Shown here one piece after another: positions 10,224-19,549 of a stretch of DNA of 46,194 bases. The stretch is from Bacteroidota bacterium (GTDB lineage: Bacteria > Bacteroidota > Bacteroidia > AKYH767-A > OLB10): the NCBI GenBank assembly GCA_016717325.1, contig JADKFV010000033.1, positions 1 to 46,194 on the forward strand. Reading direction: 5' to 3'. The notes under the pieces were generated by a model. That model made no database searches, was not told the DNA's origin, and was given only the letters and a program-made list of their open reading frames with translations. The position numbers and the translations under genes were made by a program. Each line of letters begins with the position of its first letter. The stretch's first letter is position 1.

Positions 10224-10993
10224 ATGGTACACGAATTGATTTCAACATCATAGGCGATGATGTACAACTTGTAGAAATAGAACTCGATCCTCAGGAAGCA
10301 GTACGTGCCGAAATAGGTTCGATGCTTTATATGGAAAGCGATATAGAAATGCAGACCGGAACAGGCGGTGGTGTTTTTAAAGGATTGAAAAGGATGATTA
10401 CCGGTGATAGTTTTTTCATCAGTTCGTTTCTCAATGTTGGAAGACAAAAACGTAAGGTAGCATTTGCTGCACCATATCCCGGTAAAATAATAAATATCAA
10501 TCCTGCACATTATGGAGGTTCATTTTTTTGCCAGAAAGATGGTTTTTTATGCGCTGCCCAAGGCATCGAAATAAATGTTGCTTTTACTAAAAAATTTGGT
10601 GCAGGTTTATTCGGGGGCGAAGGTTTTATATTGCAAAAACTGGAAGGCGATGGGCATACTTTTATTCATGCCGGAGGGGCAATTATAAAACGCGAATTGG
10701 CTGCAGGCGAAACATTGCGTGTTGATACAGGATGCCTGGTTGGGTTTAGCCCCACAGTGAGTTACGATATAAAATTCGTTGGCGGTTTTAAAAATGCATT
10801 GTTTGGTGGCGAAGGATTATTTACTGCTACCGTAACCGGACCGGGTGTGGTATTTTTACAAAGCCTTCCATTATCAAGGCTTGCAGGTCGTATCATGAGC
10901 GCTGCGGGGTCATTTGGTGGTCGCGAAGAAAGCCGTGGGTTAGGAGGAATTACGGGTGGATTGCTCGGTGGTTTAATAAGCGGACGCGAATAA
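10224..10993 (+). CDS. AIM24/TIGR00266 family protein (one base lost near start)
   Basis: A beta-rich protein of about 256 residues. The main frame opens at ATG 10322 but conserved sequence continues upstream without an ATG (RIDFNIIGDDVQLVEIELDPQEAV). ATG 10224 reads MVHE then leaves frame; one extra A at 10233-10236 gives MVHEIDFNIIGDD, the usual family start, so I extend to 10224. The core has GSMLYMESDIEMQTG, GGEGFILQKLEGDG and GETLRVDTGCLVGF, and a glycine-rich tail (GGITGGLLGGLISG). Known: TIGR00266/AIM24 domain, function poorly defined in bacteria. Convergent with the metallo-beta-lactamase gene. Confidence 0.85.
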
Positions 10994-11004
10994 TTTTCTT
11001 CTAC

Positions 11005-11042
11005 AAAAAAACTCCTTGGCATTTTAACCAAAGAATTTTTTT
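11005..11042. terminator. Bidirectional intrinsic terminator
   Basis: A7 run, stem tccttgg (11013-11019), loop, stem ccaaaga (11028-11034, one mismatch), then a T7 run. It sits exactly between the convergent TIGR00266 and metallo-beta-lactamase genes and has U-tracts for both directions. Confidence 0.65.
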
Positions 11043-11055
11043 GTTTCGTTTTTAT

Positions 11056-12456
11056 CTACACTTCAAAACTTTGTCCTTTTGCAGGAATTTCGATATTGGA
11101 ATATCCTGCCTCGGTCAAGTGTTGTTTCCATACTGTTTGGCGTTTTATTTCGCCATGTACTAAAAATACTTTTTGCACTTCATTTACTTTTTGGCACGAT
11201 AAATAATTTAGCATTTCGTTGTAGTCGGCATGGGCAGAGTAGGAACCAATTTTTTAGACATGGCATCGTACTTTTTTTATCTCGCCAAATATTTTTACTT
11301 CTGCATCGCCTTTCAATAATCTTCCTCCTAATGATTCGGTAGGCAAATATCCTACAATCAAAACAGTGTCTTTATTGTCTTCCACATTATTTGCAATATG
11401 ATGTTTTATTCTTCCTGCTTCGGTCATGCCCGATGCAGCAATAATAACACAAGGATTTTTAGAAGTATTAAGCGCTTTCGACTCCGCCACTGCTTTTACA
11501 TAATGGCATTTTTCAAAACCAAAAGGATCGGTATCACGCTTCATGTATTCTAATATTTCGGGATTGTATGATTCGGTATGCTTACGCATAATATTGGTAG
11601 CGCTCAACGATAATGGGCTATCGATGTAAACATCTATAGAAGGCATAAATTTATGTGTAATAAGTCTGTCTATGGTGTAAACAATTTCCTGAGTACGGCC
11701 TAAGCTAAATGCAGGAATAATTACCCGCCCACCTCTTTTAAAACAAGTTTCTAAAATGGTGTGCAATAATTTTGTTTCGGCATCCTGAGTTTTATCGTGC
11801 AATGTATCACCATAAGTCGATTCACAAATAATAACGTCTGCTTGAGGAAAGGGTTGAGGTGGTCGCAATATTTTATCGCTGTAGCGTCCAATATCTCCCG
11901 AAAAAAATATCCTTTTTGTTTTTCCATTTTCATCTACCTTCAAATTAATGGCTGCACTTCCAAGTATATGTCCGGCATCGGTGTACATAAATTCAAAATC
12001 GTCATACAATGTATTCCACACATCGTAAACAACCGGAACAAAATGTGACATGCACTCTTTAACATCATCTTCGGTATAAAGGGGCTCGATAGGAGCGCGA
12101 TTTTGTCGTACACGTTTTTTATTTAAATATTCTGCATCCTGTTCTTGTATATGCGCACTATCGGCAAGCATAATAGCACATAAATCTATGGTAGCCGCAG
12201 TTGCATAAATTTTCCCTTTAAAACCATTTTTTACCAGATACGGAATATTGCCGCTGTGATCGATGTGGGCATGTGATAGCAATATTGCATCAACCAATGT
12301 AGGATCGAAACCCAAATGCCGGTTCAGGTTTTCATTGTCGCTTCCCAATCCCTGAAATAAGCCACAATCGAGAAGAATTTGTTTACCCGAAATTAAAGTC
12401 AATAAATGTTTACTGCCTGTAACAGTTTGTGCCGCACCGTGAAATGTTATGTTCAT
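11056..12456 (-). CDS. Beta-CASP metallo-beta-lactamase RNase, interrupted by an in-frame TAA
   Basis: Start ATG 12456. HAHIDHSG (His62, His64, Asp66, His67) is the metal-binding motif, followed by DAGHILGS, FFSGDIGRY, CESTYG and the beta-CASP segment AASGMTEAGRIKHH. The frame stops at TAA 11254-11256 after VRCHV, but in the very same frame it continues KIGSYSAHADYNEML...GEIKRQTVWKQHL to a stop at 11056-11058. Full length would be 466 residues plus the TAA position, normal for RNA-processing exonuclease/CPSF-like bacterial proteins. The family normally has Glu where the TAA lies, so GAA to TAA is the simplest change. The part after the stop carries the SAHAD motif needed for the active site. 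Confidence 0.85.
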
Positions 12457-12696
12457 ATGTTACTTTATATAATCAGCAAGAGTATTTTATTTTTTTTCAC
12501 GATGCAAATGTTTCTTTTGCTTTGTTTGTAAGTACTGCAATATGATTTTTTCTTTTTTTGTTCTGCAGGGATATGATACATATCATGTTTCCCGTTTTAT
12601 TATTGCAACAATCTTCAAATAATTTTTATTTTGAATATTATTTTTTTTACTTTGCTGATGTAAATCTCACTCTCAAAACCAATTATCAATTATAAT

Positions 12697-15600
12697 ATGA
12701 AAAAAATTTTACTTTTAAGCCTGCTGTGTGGTGTGTTTTCTGTTGCCAAATCGCAAAATTGTGTACTTACAGAAGACTTCGAAAATCTTGACAGTGCATT
12801 TGTATCGGTGCCAACATGGTTGCAAGATCCATTTATCTATTACTCCGACTTCAATAGCATAAATGGAACCTACAACACTGCCGACTCGGCCGTATTGGAA
12901 ACAAACCCAGTAAATTTAACTGGTCAAACTTTTGTAAAGCTGCGTTTTCAGCACATTTGCAAAATCGAGTTTTTTGATGACGCAATTATCGAAGTATCAG
13001 TAGATGGTGGGCTCACATGGGTGCGACTTACCGGAGCTCAGTATCTGGGAGGTTCGTTGAGCTTTGCTGCAAATAATAAATTTACCGAAGTTAGCTATGC
13101 CAACTGGTTACCGGGTCAAATAGTTACTCCCGATAATACATGGTTTCAGTATGAGGAGTTTGATATTTCTGTTTTAGCCGGAAATCAAACAGACGTCAGG
13201 GTTCGTTTCAATGTAAAAGATAAGAACAACAATGGAATGGCAAGCCGTTATGGTTGGAATATTGATGATGTGTGTATACTTGCCGCTCCTTGCGAATTGC
13301 TTGCACCCACATTAATTCAACTCGCACCTATTTACCCTAGTATCATTTATAACAATGGCCCATTTAACGTGAATGCCGATATATCGGATCCAAGCGGAAT
13401 TGTAGGTGCTAGTTTAATTTATACCATAAATGGTGGAGCACCTCAAACGGTGGCAATGACAAACCCAGGAGGTACAAGTTATACAGGACAAATTCCGGTT
13501 GTAAATACAGGAGATACTGTTTGTTATCGCATACAAGCTAACGATAGTGCATGCTTTGGCAGTGGCGGTAATATAGCCTATATGCCCGGTCCCGGAACAA
13601 ATGATTATAAATGTTTCAGAACCTCTACTGGTGCTACTTTCCCTTATTGCGACAGCTTCGATTTGGATACACTGTGGAGCGACTCACTCATTGCGGGTTC
13701 TGCGTGGGAGTTAGGCACACCTGCCGGAACGGTTACCAATACTGCTCACAGCGCTCCTAATTCATGGGACATAAATCTTACAGGTGATTATGTTGGCAAT
13801 TCAAATTCCGAATTGATATCGCCTGTTTTTAGTTTTGCCGGTGCATTTAATGCCGAATTAGATTTCTGGATAAATTATCAGTCAGAAGGATTTTGGGATG
13901 GTGCACATATGGAGTATTCTGTAGATAATGGGGTAACCTGGCAACAGTTTACTAACCTAAACGGAACCGAGAAGAATTGGTATGTGGGTAATATGAACTC
14001 TTGCAATTGTCAGGGTTGGAATGGAAACAGTAATGGATGGAAAAATGTTTTCCGTGTTCTTGATGAGCCCGATTTACAAAACCCACAAGGCCCTGTAAAA
14101 TTTAAGTTTGTGTTTACTTCAGATGGTATCATCAATGGTGATGGGGTTTCTATTGACGATTTTTGCCTTACACTTCCTCCCGATATCGATATGGCAATGG
14201 ATAGCATTGTGAGCCCTACATTGGCTGCTCCTGCTGGTGATGTTATTCCTATCACAGTAATAGTTCAAAACCGTGGACTTAACGCTGTTACCAACTTTGA
14301 TGTATACTATGCAGTAAATAATGGTACTCCAGTAGGACCATTTAATTATAATGGGTCGTTGCTATCGCCCAACGATACTATAAGCATACAGTGTGGAACC
14401 TATGTTGTGCAAACCGGACCTCAGGATATTTGCTATTGGGTTACTATTGCCAGTGATGGAAAAACCAAAAACGATACTTTATGTTTCCCACTTCAGGGCG
14501 TGCCTACTGTTTCACTTACTTATTGTGATAATTTCGATGGCACTGCTTTGTGGAGCGCTACTCCTTCTCCTATTGGTAATACAACCTGGGAATTAGGTAC
14601 GCCAGGTTTTGGACAAACCAATTCGGCTTATTCATTCCCAAATGCATGGGATATCAACTTAAATTCAGCATATGAAAATAGTGCAAATACTACATTGGCC
14701 AGTCCTTATTTCGACATGGGGCTCTCCTCAAATTCTCTGTTGAATTTTTATCAAAATAGAAATACTGAATTAAACTCTGACGGATTCAGAATTGATTATA
14801 CCACAGATGGTGGAGCTAACTGGATTCCGTTAGGTACATTTGGACAAGGCACTAATTGGTATACAAACGCATTCTTGTTTTCATCCAATCAACCCGGTTG
14901 GGATGGAAATTCCAATGGATGGATAAAATCGGAAACCAGTTTACAGTTTTTAGATAGCACACCTCTCGTTCAGTTTCGTTTTGTGTTTACATCCGATGGT
15001 TTTGGTACTATTGATGGTGTTTCTATTGACGATTTCTGTATTAAGCAGCCTTCAGCTTTAGATGCAGGTGTTATTGCTATCACTCAGCCAAATTTTGCTT
15101 TGCCAGCAAACAACCTTGTTCCGGTAGAAGTTACCATTCGCAACTTTGGCTCTTCAACATTAACTTCAATTCCTGTTACTTATGAATTCTTGGGTACTCC
15201 ATATACAACAACCTGGACAGGAACACTCACACCAAATTCTACGGCCAATGTCATATTATCGCCAAATATTATCGTTCCGCTTGGTGTAAATGATATTTGT
15301 GCTTACACTGGTTTGCCTGGTGATGGCGATGCTGCTAATGATAGTATCTGCAAAGCGCTTACAGGTATTGCAACTTTTATTCCTACCTATTGCGATAATT
15401 TCGATACTGGCAGTTATTGGGTTGTTGTGCCATCTACTCAGGGTGCAACCGAATGGGAATTGGGCACACCAAATTTTGGACAAACAAGTTCAACGCATAG
15501 TGGTGTTAATTCCTGGGATATAAATCTTACAACCGGCTATGGCATAGGTGCAAACGCAATGGTAATGTCTCCTTTCTTTGACATGAGTTTGACTAATAAT

Positions 15601-17997
15601 GCTGATTTATCTTTTTGGCATAACCGCAATACAGCCACATTTAGCGATGGAACAAGGTTAGAGTATTCTACTGATGGTGGTGCTACCTGGAATATTCTTG
15701 GCAGTGTAGGTGTTGGCACAAATTGGTATAATCAAACTTTCCTAAATTCTAGTTTTCAAGCCGGTTGGGACGGCAGTTCGGGAGGTTGGGTACGCAGCGA
15801 AATAAATATGAGTGCCTTTAATGGAACTCCAAATATTCAATTCCGTTTTGTCTTTACAAGTGATAACTTCACAGGTTTTGGAGAAGATGGATTTTCATTC
15901 GATGATTTTTGCTTGCGTCAGCCGCCACCTATCGATGCCGGTGTTACCGATATCATTCAGCCGGGCTCAGGTGCACCTGCAGGCACATTGGTCCCTGTTG
16001 TAGCTCGAGTGCGTAATTTCGGTTCTAATGTTTTAAACTCCATACCTGTGACTTACGAATTTTTGGGTAATCCATTCACTACTACCTGGACAGGAAGCCT
16101 TGCCCCAAATGGAACTGTGGATGTAGCGTTAACACCTAATATTACATTACCTCAGGGTCAATCTACAATTTGTGCGTATACTGCGGTGCCCAACGATGGC
16201 GACCACAACAACGATACATTGTGTAAACAAGTGATTGGCATACCTACACTCAACGCAAACTATACCGATAATTTTGATGGCCCAAATGTTGGTTGGACAA
16301 CTTCTTTTGTAGATCCACTTACAAAATGGGAATTGGGTACACCTGCTTTTGGTGCAACAAACTCTGCACACTCTGCACCAAATGCCTGGGATATAAATCT
16401 TACCACTGCTTATCAGGCAAAAGCGGATTGTTATTTATTCACACCATATTTTGATTTCTCAAATGCAGCTCAGGCAGAATTACGTATGTGGATAAACTAC
16501 AGCACCGAAAACAATTGGGATGGTGCACGTGTCGATTATACTGTGGATGGAGTAAACTGGGTTACAGTAGGAAATGTAGGGCAAGGAACAAATTGGTATA
16601 CCAGTGCATCATTACTATCATCTCAAAAACCCGGATGGGCCGGCAGCAGCGGTGGATGGCTACTAGCAAAAAGCCCTATTATGAATGCCCTCGATTACTC
16701 TGCTACACCGGTGCAATTTAGAATTCAATTTACTGCTGACCAATCAATAGCTGTTGATGGTTTTTCTATTGACGATTTCAATATTTTTATTCCTATTTCT
16801 TTATCGGCTGCATCGGTAAGTGTAAAGCCTGCTAATAACATTCTTACTCCAGGGCCACAATACATTACAGGTGTTGTTAAAAATAAAGGTACTACAAAAC
16901 TTGATTATTGTTCGGTAACTTTATCTATCGATGGAAATGTGATAGTTACAGATTCTGCTTATTTCCCTGTACCTATAAAATTGGACAGTACCGAAAATTG
17001 GGTATTCTCTTTACCCTGGAATGCATCGCCAGGTCCTCATACCATTTGTATGTGGACTTCGTTTCCAAACGGAACTGCCGATTTGAACACTACTGATGAT
17101 ACTACATGTTTAATTCTTAATGTGTTCGATTCTACTTCGGCTTTCCCTTATTGTGTCGATTTTGAAAATACTCTACCATGGGTACAATTAAATGCCTTAA
17201 CTTATGTTGGGCCTACTTCATGGCAGTTGGGCAATCCGAATAAGCCTTTTGTAAATGGAACGCATTCTGGTGTTAAAGCCTGGGTAACAAAGGTGGCAGG
17301 TAATTACAATTCGCCCGACTCATCGGCACTGTTTACTCCGGTAATGAATATAGAAGCAGGGCGTTGCTACAAAGTAAGTTTCTGGCATAGTTTCTACACC
17401 GAAACATTCCAGGATGGAGGTACACTTGAATACTCTTACGATAGTGCAAAAACATGGAAGCCTTTGGGTATACATCTCGATCCAAATTGGTTCAATACAT
17501 ATTATGTTGCTGGTTTTGGTGGACCTCCTCCTACACCGGGATGGACAGGTAACAGCGGAGGCTGGATACAATCGAGCCGCGAATTCCCAGCTTGGTATAC
17601 AGGAGGATTGATGATGCGTTTCCGCTTTGGTAGCGACAATTCATTTGCCACCGATGGTTGGGCTATTGATGATTTCTGTTTCGAAGAATTGCCCGGTCCT
17701 TGTACTATAGTTGGTATGAATGATAATCCAAATCAGTTTGCATTCTTGTATCAAAGTAAACCCAATCCGGCAACGGATATGACAAATATAGAATTTGCCA
17801 TACCCAATGCAGGCAAAGTTGTTTTCGAATTTACCGATGTGCTTGGCAAAACGGTAATGCCAGGTATAGAAGCAAACTACGAAGCTGGAATAAGCAATAT
17901 TTCGGTCGATGTAAAATCATTGTCGTCAGGTATTTATTATTACACAATGAAATATGCTGACGTGAAAATGGTGCAAAAAATGTTGGTTGTAAGATAA
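12697..17997 (+). CDS. Giant modular T9SS-secreted protein
   Basis: 1766 residues. Signal peptide MKKILLLSLLCGVFSVAKS, an N-terminal jelly-roll-like module (about residues 20-200) and Ig-like segment, then five related blocks starting near residues 315, 607, 897, 1187 and 1483, each with a Y-C/T-D-x-FD or CVDFE opening, WELGTP, a Trp-Asp-Ile-Asn motif, W(D/A)G(N/S)SxGW and a closing SIDDFC. Linkers such as DAGVIAITQP...VEVTIRNFGSS look like CARDB-type Ig domains. The pattern fits MAM/concanavalin-like domains alternating with CARDB domains. The C-terminus (about 1690-1766: KPNPATDMTNIEF...ISVDVKSLSSGIYYYTMK) is a type A T9SS sorting domain. Likely cell-surface adhesin or matrix protein; no catalytic motif recognised. 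It is followed by a strong terminator. Confidence 0.85.
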   Translation: MKKILLLSLLCGVFSVAKSQNCVLTEDFENLDSAFVSVPTWLQDPFIYYSDFNSINGTYNTADSAVLETNPVNLTGQTFVKLRFQHICKIEFFDDAIIEVSVDGGLTWVRLTGAQYLGGSLSFAANNKFTEVSYANWLPGQIVTPDNTWFQYEEFDISVLAGNQTDVRVRFNVKDKNNNGMASRYGWNIDDVCILAAPCELLAPTLIQLAPIYPSIIYNNGPFNVNADISDPSGIVGASLIYTINGGAPQTVAMTNPGGTSYTGQIPVVNTGDTVCYRIQANDSACFGSGGNIAYMPGPGTNDYKCFRTSTGATFPYCDSFDLDTLWSDSLIAGSAWELGTPAGTVTNTAHSAPNSWDINLTGDYVGNSNSELISPVFSFAGAFNAELDFWINYQSEGFWDGAHMEYSVDNGVTWQQFTNLNGTEKNWYVGNMNSCNCQGWNGNSNGWKNVFRVLDEPDLQNPQGPVKFKFVFTSDGIINGDGVSIDDFCLTLPPDIDMAMDSIVSPTLAAPAGDVIPITVIVQNRGLNAVTNFDVYYAVNNGTPVGPFNYNGSLLSPNDTISIQCGTYVVQTGPQDICYWVTIASDGKTKNDTLCFPLQGVPTVSLTYCDNFDGTALWSATPSPIGNTTWELGTPGFGQTNSAYSFPNAWDINLNSAYENSANTTLASPYFDMGLSSNSLLNFYQNRNTELNSDGFRIDYTTDGGANWIPLGTFGQGTNWYTNAFLFSSNQPGWDGNSNGWIKSETSLQFLDSTPLVQFRFVFTSDGFGTIDGVSIDDFCIKQPSALDAGVIAITQPNFALPANNLVPVEVTIRNFGSSTLTSIPVTYEFLGTPYTTTWTGTLTPNSTANVILSPNIIVPLGVNDICAYTGLPGDGDAANDSICKALTGIATFIPTYCDNFDTGSYWVVVPSTQGATEWELGTPNFGQTSSTHSGVNSWDINLTTGYGIGANAMVMSPFFDMSLTNNADLSFWHNRNTATFSDGTRLEYSTDGGATWNILGSVGVGTNWYNQTFLNSSFQAGWDGSSGGWVRSEINMSAFNGTPNIQFRFVFTSDNFTGFGEDGFSFDDFCLRQPPPIDAGVTDIIQPGSGAPAGTLVPVVARVRNFGSNVLNSIPVTYEFLGNPFTTTWTGSLAPNGTVDVALTPNITLPQGQSTICAYTAVPNDGDHNNDTLCKQVIGIPTLNANYTDNFDGPNVGWTTSFVDPLTKWELGTPAFGATNSAHSAPNAWDINLTTAYQAKADCYLFTPYFDFSNAAQAELRMWINYSTENNWDGARVDYTVDGVNWVTVGNVGQGTNWYTSASLLSSQKPGWAGSSGGWLLAKSPIMNALDYSATPVQFRIQFTADQSIAVDGFSIDDFNIFIPISLSAASVSVKPANNILTPGPQYITGVVKNKGTTKLDYCSVTLSIDGNVIVTDSAYFPVPIKLDSTENWVFSLPWNASPGPHTICMWTSFPNGTADLNTTDDTTCLILNVFDSTSAFPYCVDFENTLPWVQLNALTYVGPTSWQLGNPNKPFVNGTHSGVKAWVTKVAGNYNSPDSSALFTPVMNIEAGRCYKVSFWHSFYTETFQDGGTLEYSYDSAKTWKPLGIHLDPNWFNTYYVAGFGGPPPTPGWTGNSGGWIQSSREFPAWYTGGLMMRFRFGSDNSFATDGWAIDDFCFEELPGPCTIVGMNDNPNQFAFLYQSKPNPATDMTNIEFAIPNAGKVVFEFTDVLGKTVMPGIEANYEAGISNISVDVKSLSSGIYYYTMKYADVKMVQKMLVVR
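13636..17690 (+). repeat. Tandem ~870-bp coding repeats
   Basis: Five in-frame units begin near 13642, 14518, 15388, 16258 and 17146, spaced 876, 870, 870 and 888 bases. Units 2 and 3, and 3 and 4, are most alike at protein level (for example the shared VTYEFLG and FRFVFTSD segments). Nucleotide identity is only moderate, indicating old duplication under protein selection. Confidence 0.75.
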
Positions 17998-18018
17998 TAC
18001 AACATTTCATTAATATTT

Positions 18019-18050
18019 ATGCCGCGATAGATTTCTGTCGCGGCATTTTT
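18019..18050 (+). terminator. Intrinsic terminator of the giant T9SS gene
   Basis: Stem atgccgcga (18019-18027) pairs perfectly with tcgcggcat (18038-18046), followed by TTTTT, 22 bases after the stop codon. Confidence 0.85.
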
Positions 18051-18330
18051 ATTTATGCTCGCTGCAGTAATTTATTTCTTTTTCTAATGCATAATATTTA
18101 TCCTAAACGTATACACATATGGTTAACGAAATGTAAATGTAACTATTGAGCGAAACCTGTCTTGATATTCCTATTGCAACTGAATGTACTATGGTTTGTC
18201 CTTCGTTTATAAGTCAAAGTCTTGATATGACAACCACCAATTTCTAAATGCCGATATTATTTCCAGCATCCATTATTATGTGTTTGGTTTGGCAAGTATT
18301 CCTGTTTTGGCGGATCAATATGCACCGTAA

Positions 18331-18474
18331 TATTCAGTGGATGGTGGTTTATTTCTAAAAGAATTTATCACAGAGTTTAGTGACAAAGAACTACAAGAAA
18401 CTGCAAAATTTGAAATAATAAGAAGTATTAACACGGCTCAAAAGTCGACTAAATCAGATTTTTTGCTTTTATAA
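18331..18474 (+). pseudogene. 3' remnant of an unidentified gene
   Basis: An open frame without start codon, after a stop at 18328, reads VDGGLFLKEFITEFSDKE then LQETAKFEIIRSINTAQKST and ends LLL with TAA 18472-18474. The composition (charged amphipathic helix, no low complexity) looks like the C-terminal end of a real protein whose 5' part is gone. No family recognised. The rest of 18054-18330 shows no ORF, repeat or RNA that I can support. Its end meets the 3' end of the toxin gene, consistent with a rearranged accessory spot. Confidence 0.35.
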
Positions 18475-18851
18475 CTTATGCGGATTAAGGACTTTCAATC
18501 CTTGAATATTGGCAAAATCTTTTTCGTTGTTGGTAATAATTGTATAACTGTAGGCTAAAGCAGTAGCGGCTATAATAGCATCAGGAGTTTTATTTTTTTA
18601 ACTTTTCGTAGAGATACACAATGTGCAATTACATCTGGACTAATATCCAATACAATACTATCGGCAATAAATTCTATTACATTTTGGGTTGTTGCTTCAT
18701 CAGTATTCCAGCACAGCAATTCTATTTGAGTAATATTAGAAATATTGGGTACAGCATCAATAGCATTATCCATTAAAGCGATACCAGCTAAAGGAAACGA
18801 AGCAGAAAGGTAATCAGACACTACATTGGTATCAATCAGATATTGTTCCAT
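18469..18851 (-). CDS. PIN-domain toxin, VapC-like (frameshifted)
   Basis: Start ATG 18851. LIDTNVVSDYL supplies the first acidic residue (Asp7), ITQIELLCW the second (Glu44). The uncorrected frame stops at 18570 after KIKLLMLL. One extra base in the T7 run 18593-18599 restores KTPDAIIAATALAYSY and TIITNNEKDFANI to a stop at 18469, that is the conserved PD-AIIAATA and TNNEKDF motifs of VapC. Corrected length about 126 residues. Known: VapC toxins are Mg-dependent RNases often acting on tRNA or rRNA. Its start overlaps the end of the antitoxin gene by 16 bases, so the two are translationally coupled. Confidence 0.8.
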
Positions 18852-19051
18852 TCGCTACGCATTTGTTTAATATGTTCGTTAAGGTTTTGTCCTTGCTCTT
18901 TACTGATAATCCCTTTGTATTTATCAGAAAGTTTAGTTTTAACAGGAGCAAAATTTTCTTTCAGCACTTTAATTAAATGTAGTTCTTCCAACTCGTGTAA
19001 AAGCCCTACGGCTTTTTGGTTGGTAATTTGTATCAGCATTATATTATCCAT
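18836..19051 (-). CDS. Antitoxin partner of the PIN toxin
   Basis: 71 residues (MDNIMLIQITNQKAVG...LLHELEELHLIKVLKEN), then LSDKYKGIISKEQGQNLNEH and MRSEWNNI. Position directly upstream of, and overlapping, the PIN gene and the acidic/amphipathic C-terminal tail are as expected for a VapB-type antitoxin; the N-terminal segment could form the beta-strand/helix DNA-binding part. I recognise it as a Bacteroidota PIN-associated antitoxin by context, not by a named DNA-binding motif. Confidence 0.7.
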   Translation of the reverse strand: MDNIMLIQITNQKAVGLLHELEELHLIKVLKENFAPVKTKLSDKYKGIISKEQGQNLNEHIKQMRSEWNNI

Positions 19052-19297
19052 AAATCAAATTGTTTAGAATATGAAAGTGTTTGAATTTTTGTTTCGGTAA
19101 TATGGTCATCTATTAAATCGAGAATCATTTTTTTATTCGCTGTTTCCAAGTCCTGCAATTCCTTAAAACGACTTTTTTTCTTTTTTTAACCCAGCATATT
19201 TAAGCAACTCTCGGATTTCGTTTAGTTCGCCTTGTGTATTTCTTTTCGGCTTCCATGGGCCATTTAAACTAACTTCAAACTCAGCATTATTTAGCAT
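19039..19297 (-). CDS. Small upstream gene of the toxin-antitoxin operon (frameshifted)
   Basis: ATG 19297 begins MLNNAEFEVSLNGPWKPK, continues GELNEIRELLKYAGLKKEKK, then hits a stop; adding one base in the T7 run 19173-19179 gives KSRFKELQDLETANKKMILD, LIDDHITETKIQTLSYSKQF and DLWII with stop at 19039. About 85 residues, helical and charged, no recognised domain. It overlaps the antitoxin start by 13 bases, so all three genes form one overlapping unit. The 19298-19549 stretch upstream holds no further gene and presumably carries the promoter. Confidence 0.45.
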
Positions 19298-19499
19298 CAG
19301 CTTATAATTAAACAGCAAATTTAGCTTAAATATCAAGCATTAGCAAGTGTGTTTAAATATGTCAGAAAGAAAATAGTTTTTTAATTTCAACTTTAATGAT
19401 TTATCATCATTTTAGAATTAAAATATCATTGACAGCAATTCTTGAATAGATTTTGCCACGTATGATTGATGAAGGAATATTTTTAAAATTATTTCCTCC

Positions 19500-19526
19500 A
19501 AAAAAAAACCGCTGCAATTGCAACGG
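19500..19526 (-). terminator. Intrinsic terminator of the MscS gene
   Basis: On the minus strand the hairpin ccgttgcaattgcagcgg (19509-19526, one mismatch) is followed by nine T (19500-19508), about 24 bases after the MscS stop. Confidence 0.8.
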
Positions 19527-19549
19527 CTTCAGTACAAATTTCTGAAATA

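Noticed and set aside
10762..11031. Minus-strand frame opposite the TIGR00266 tail
   Set aside because: Pro/Asn-rich shadow of the glycine-rich tail; extends through the terminator.
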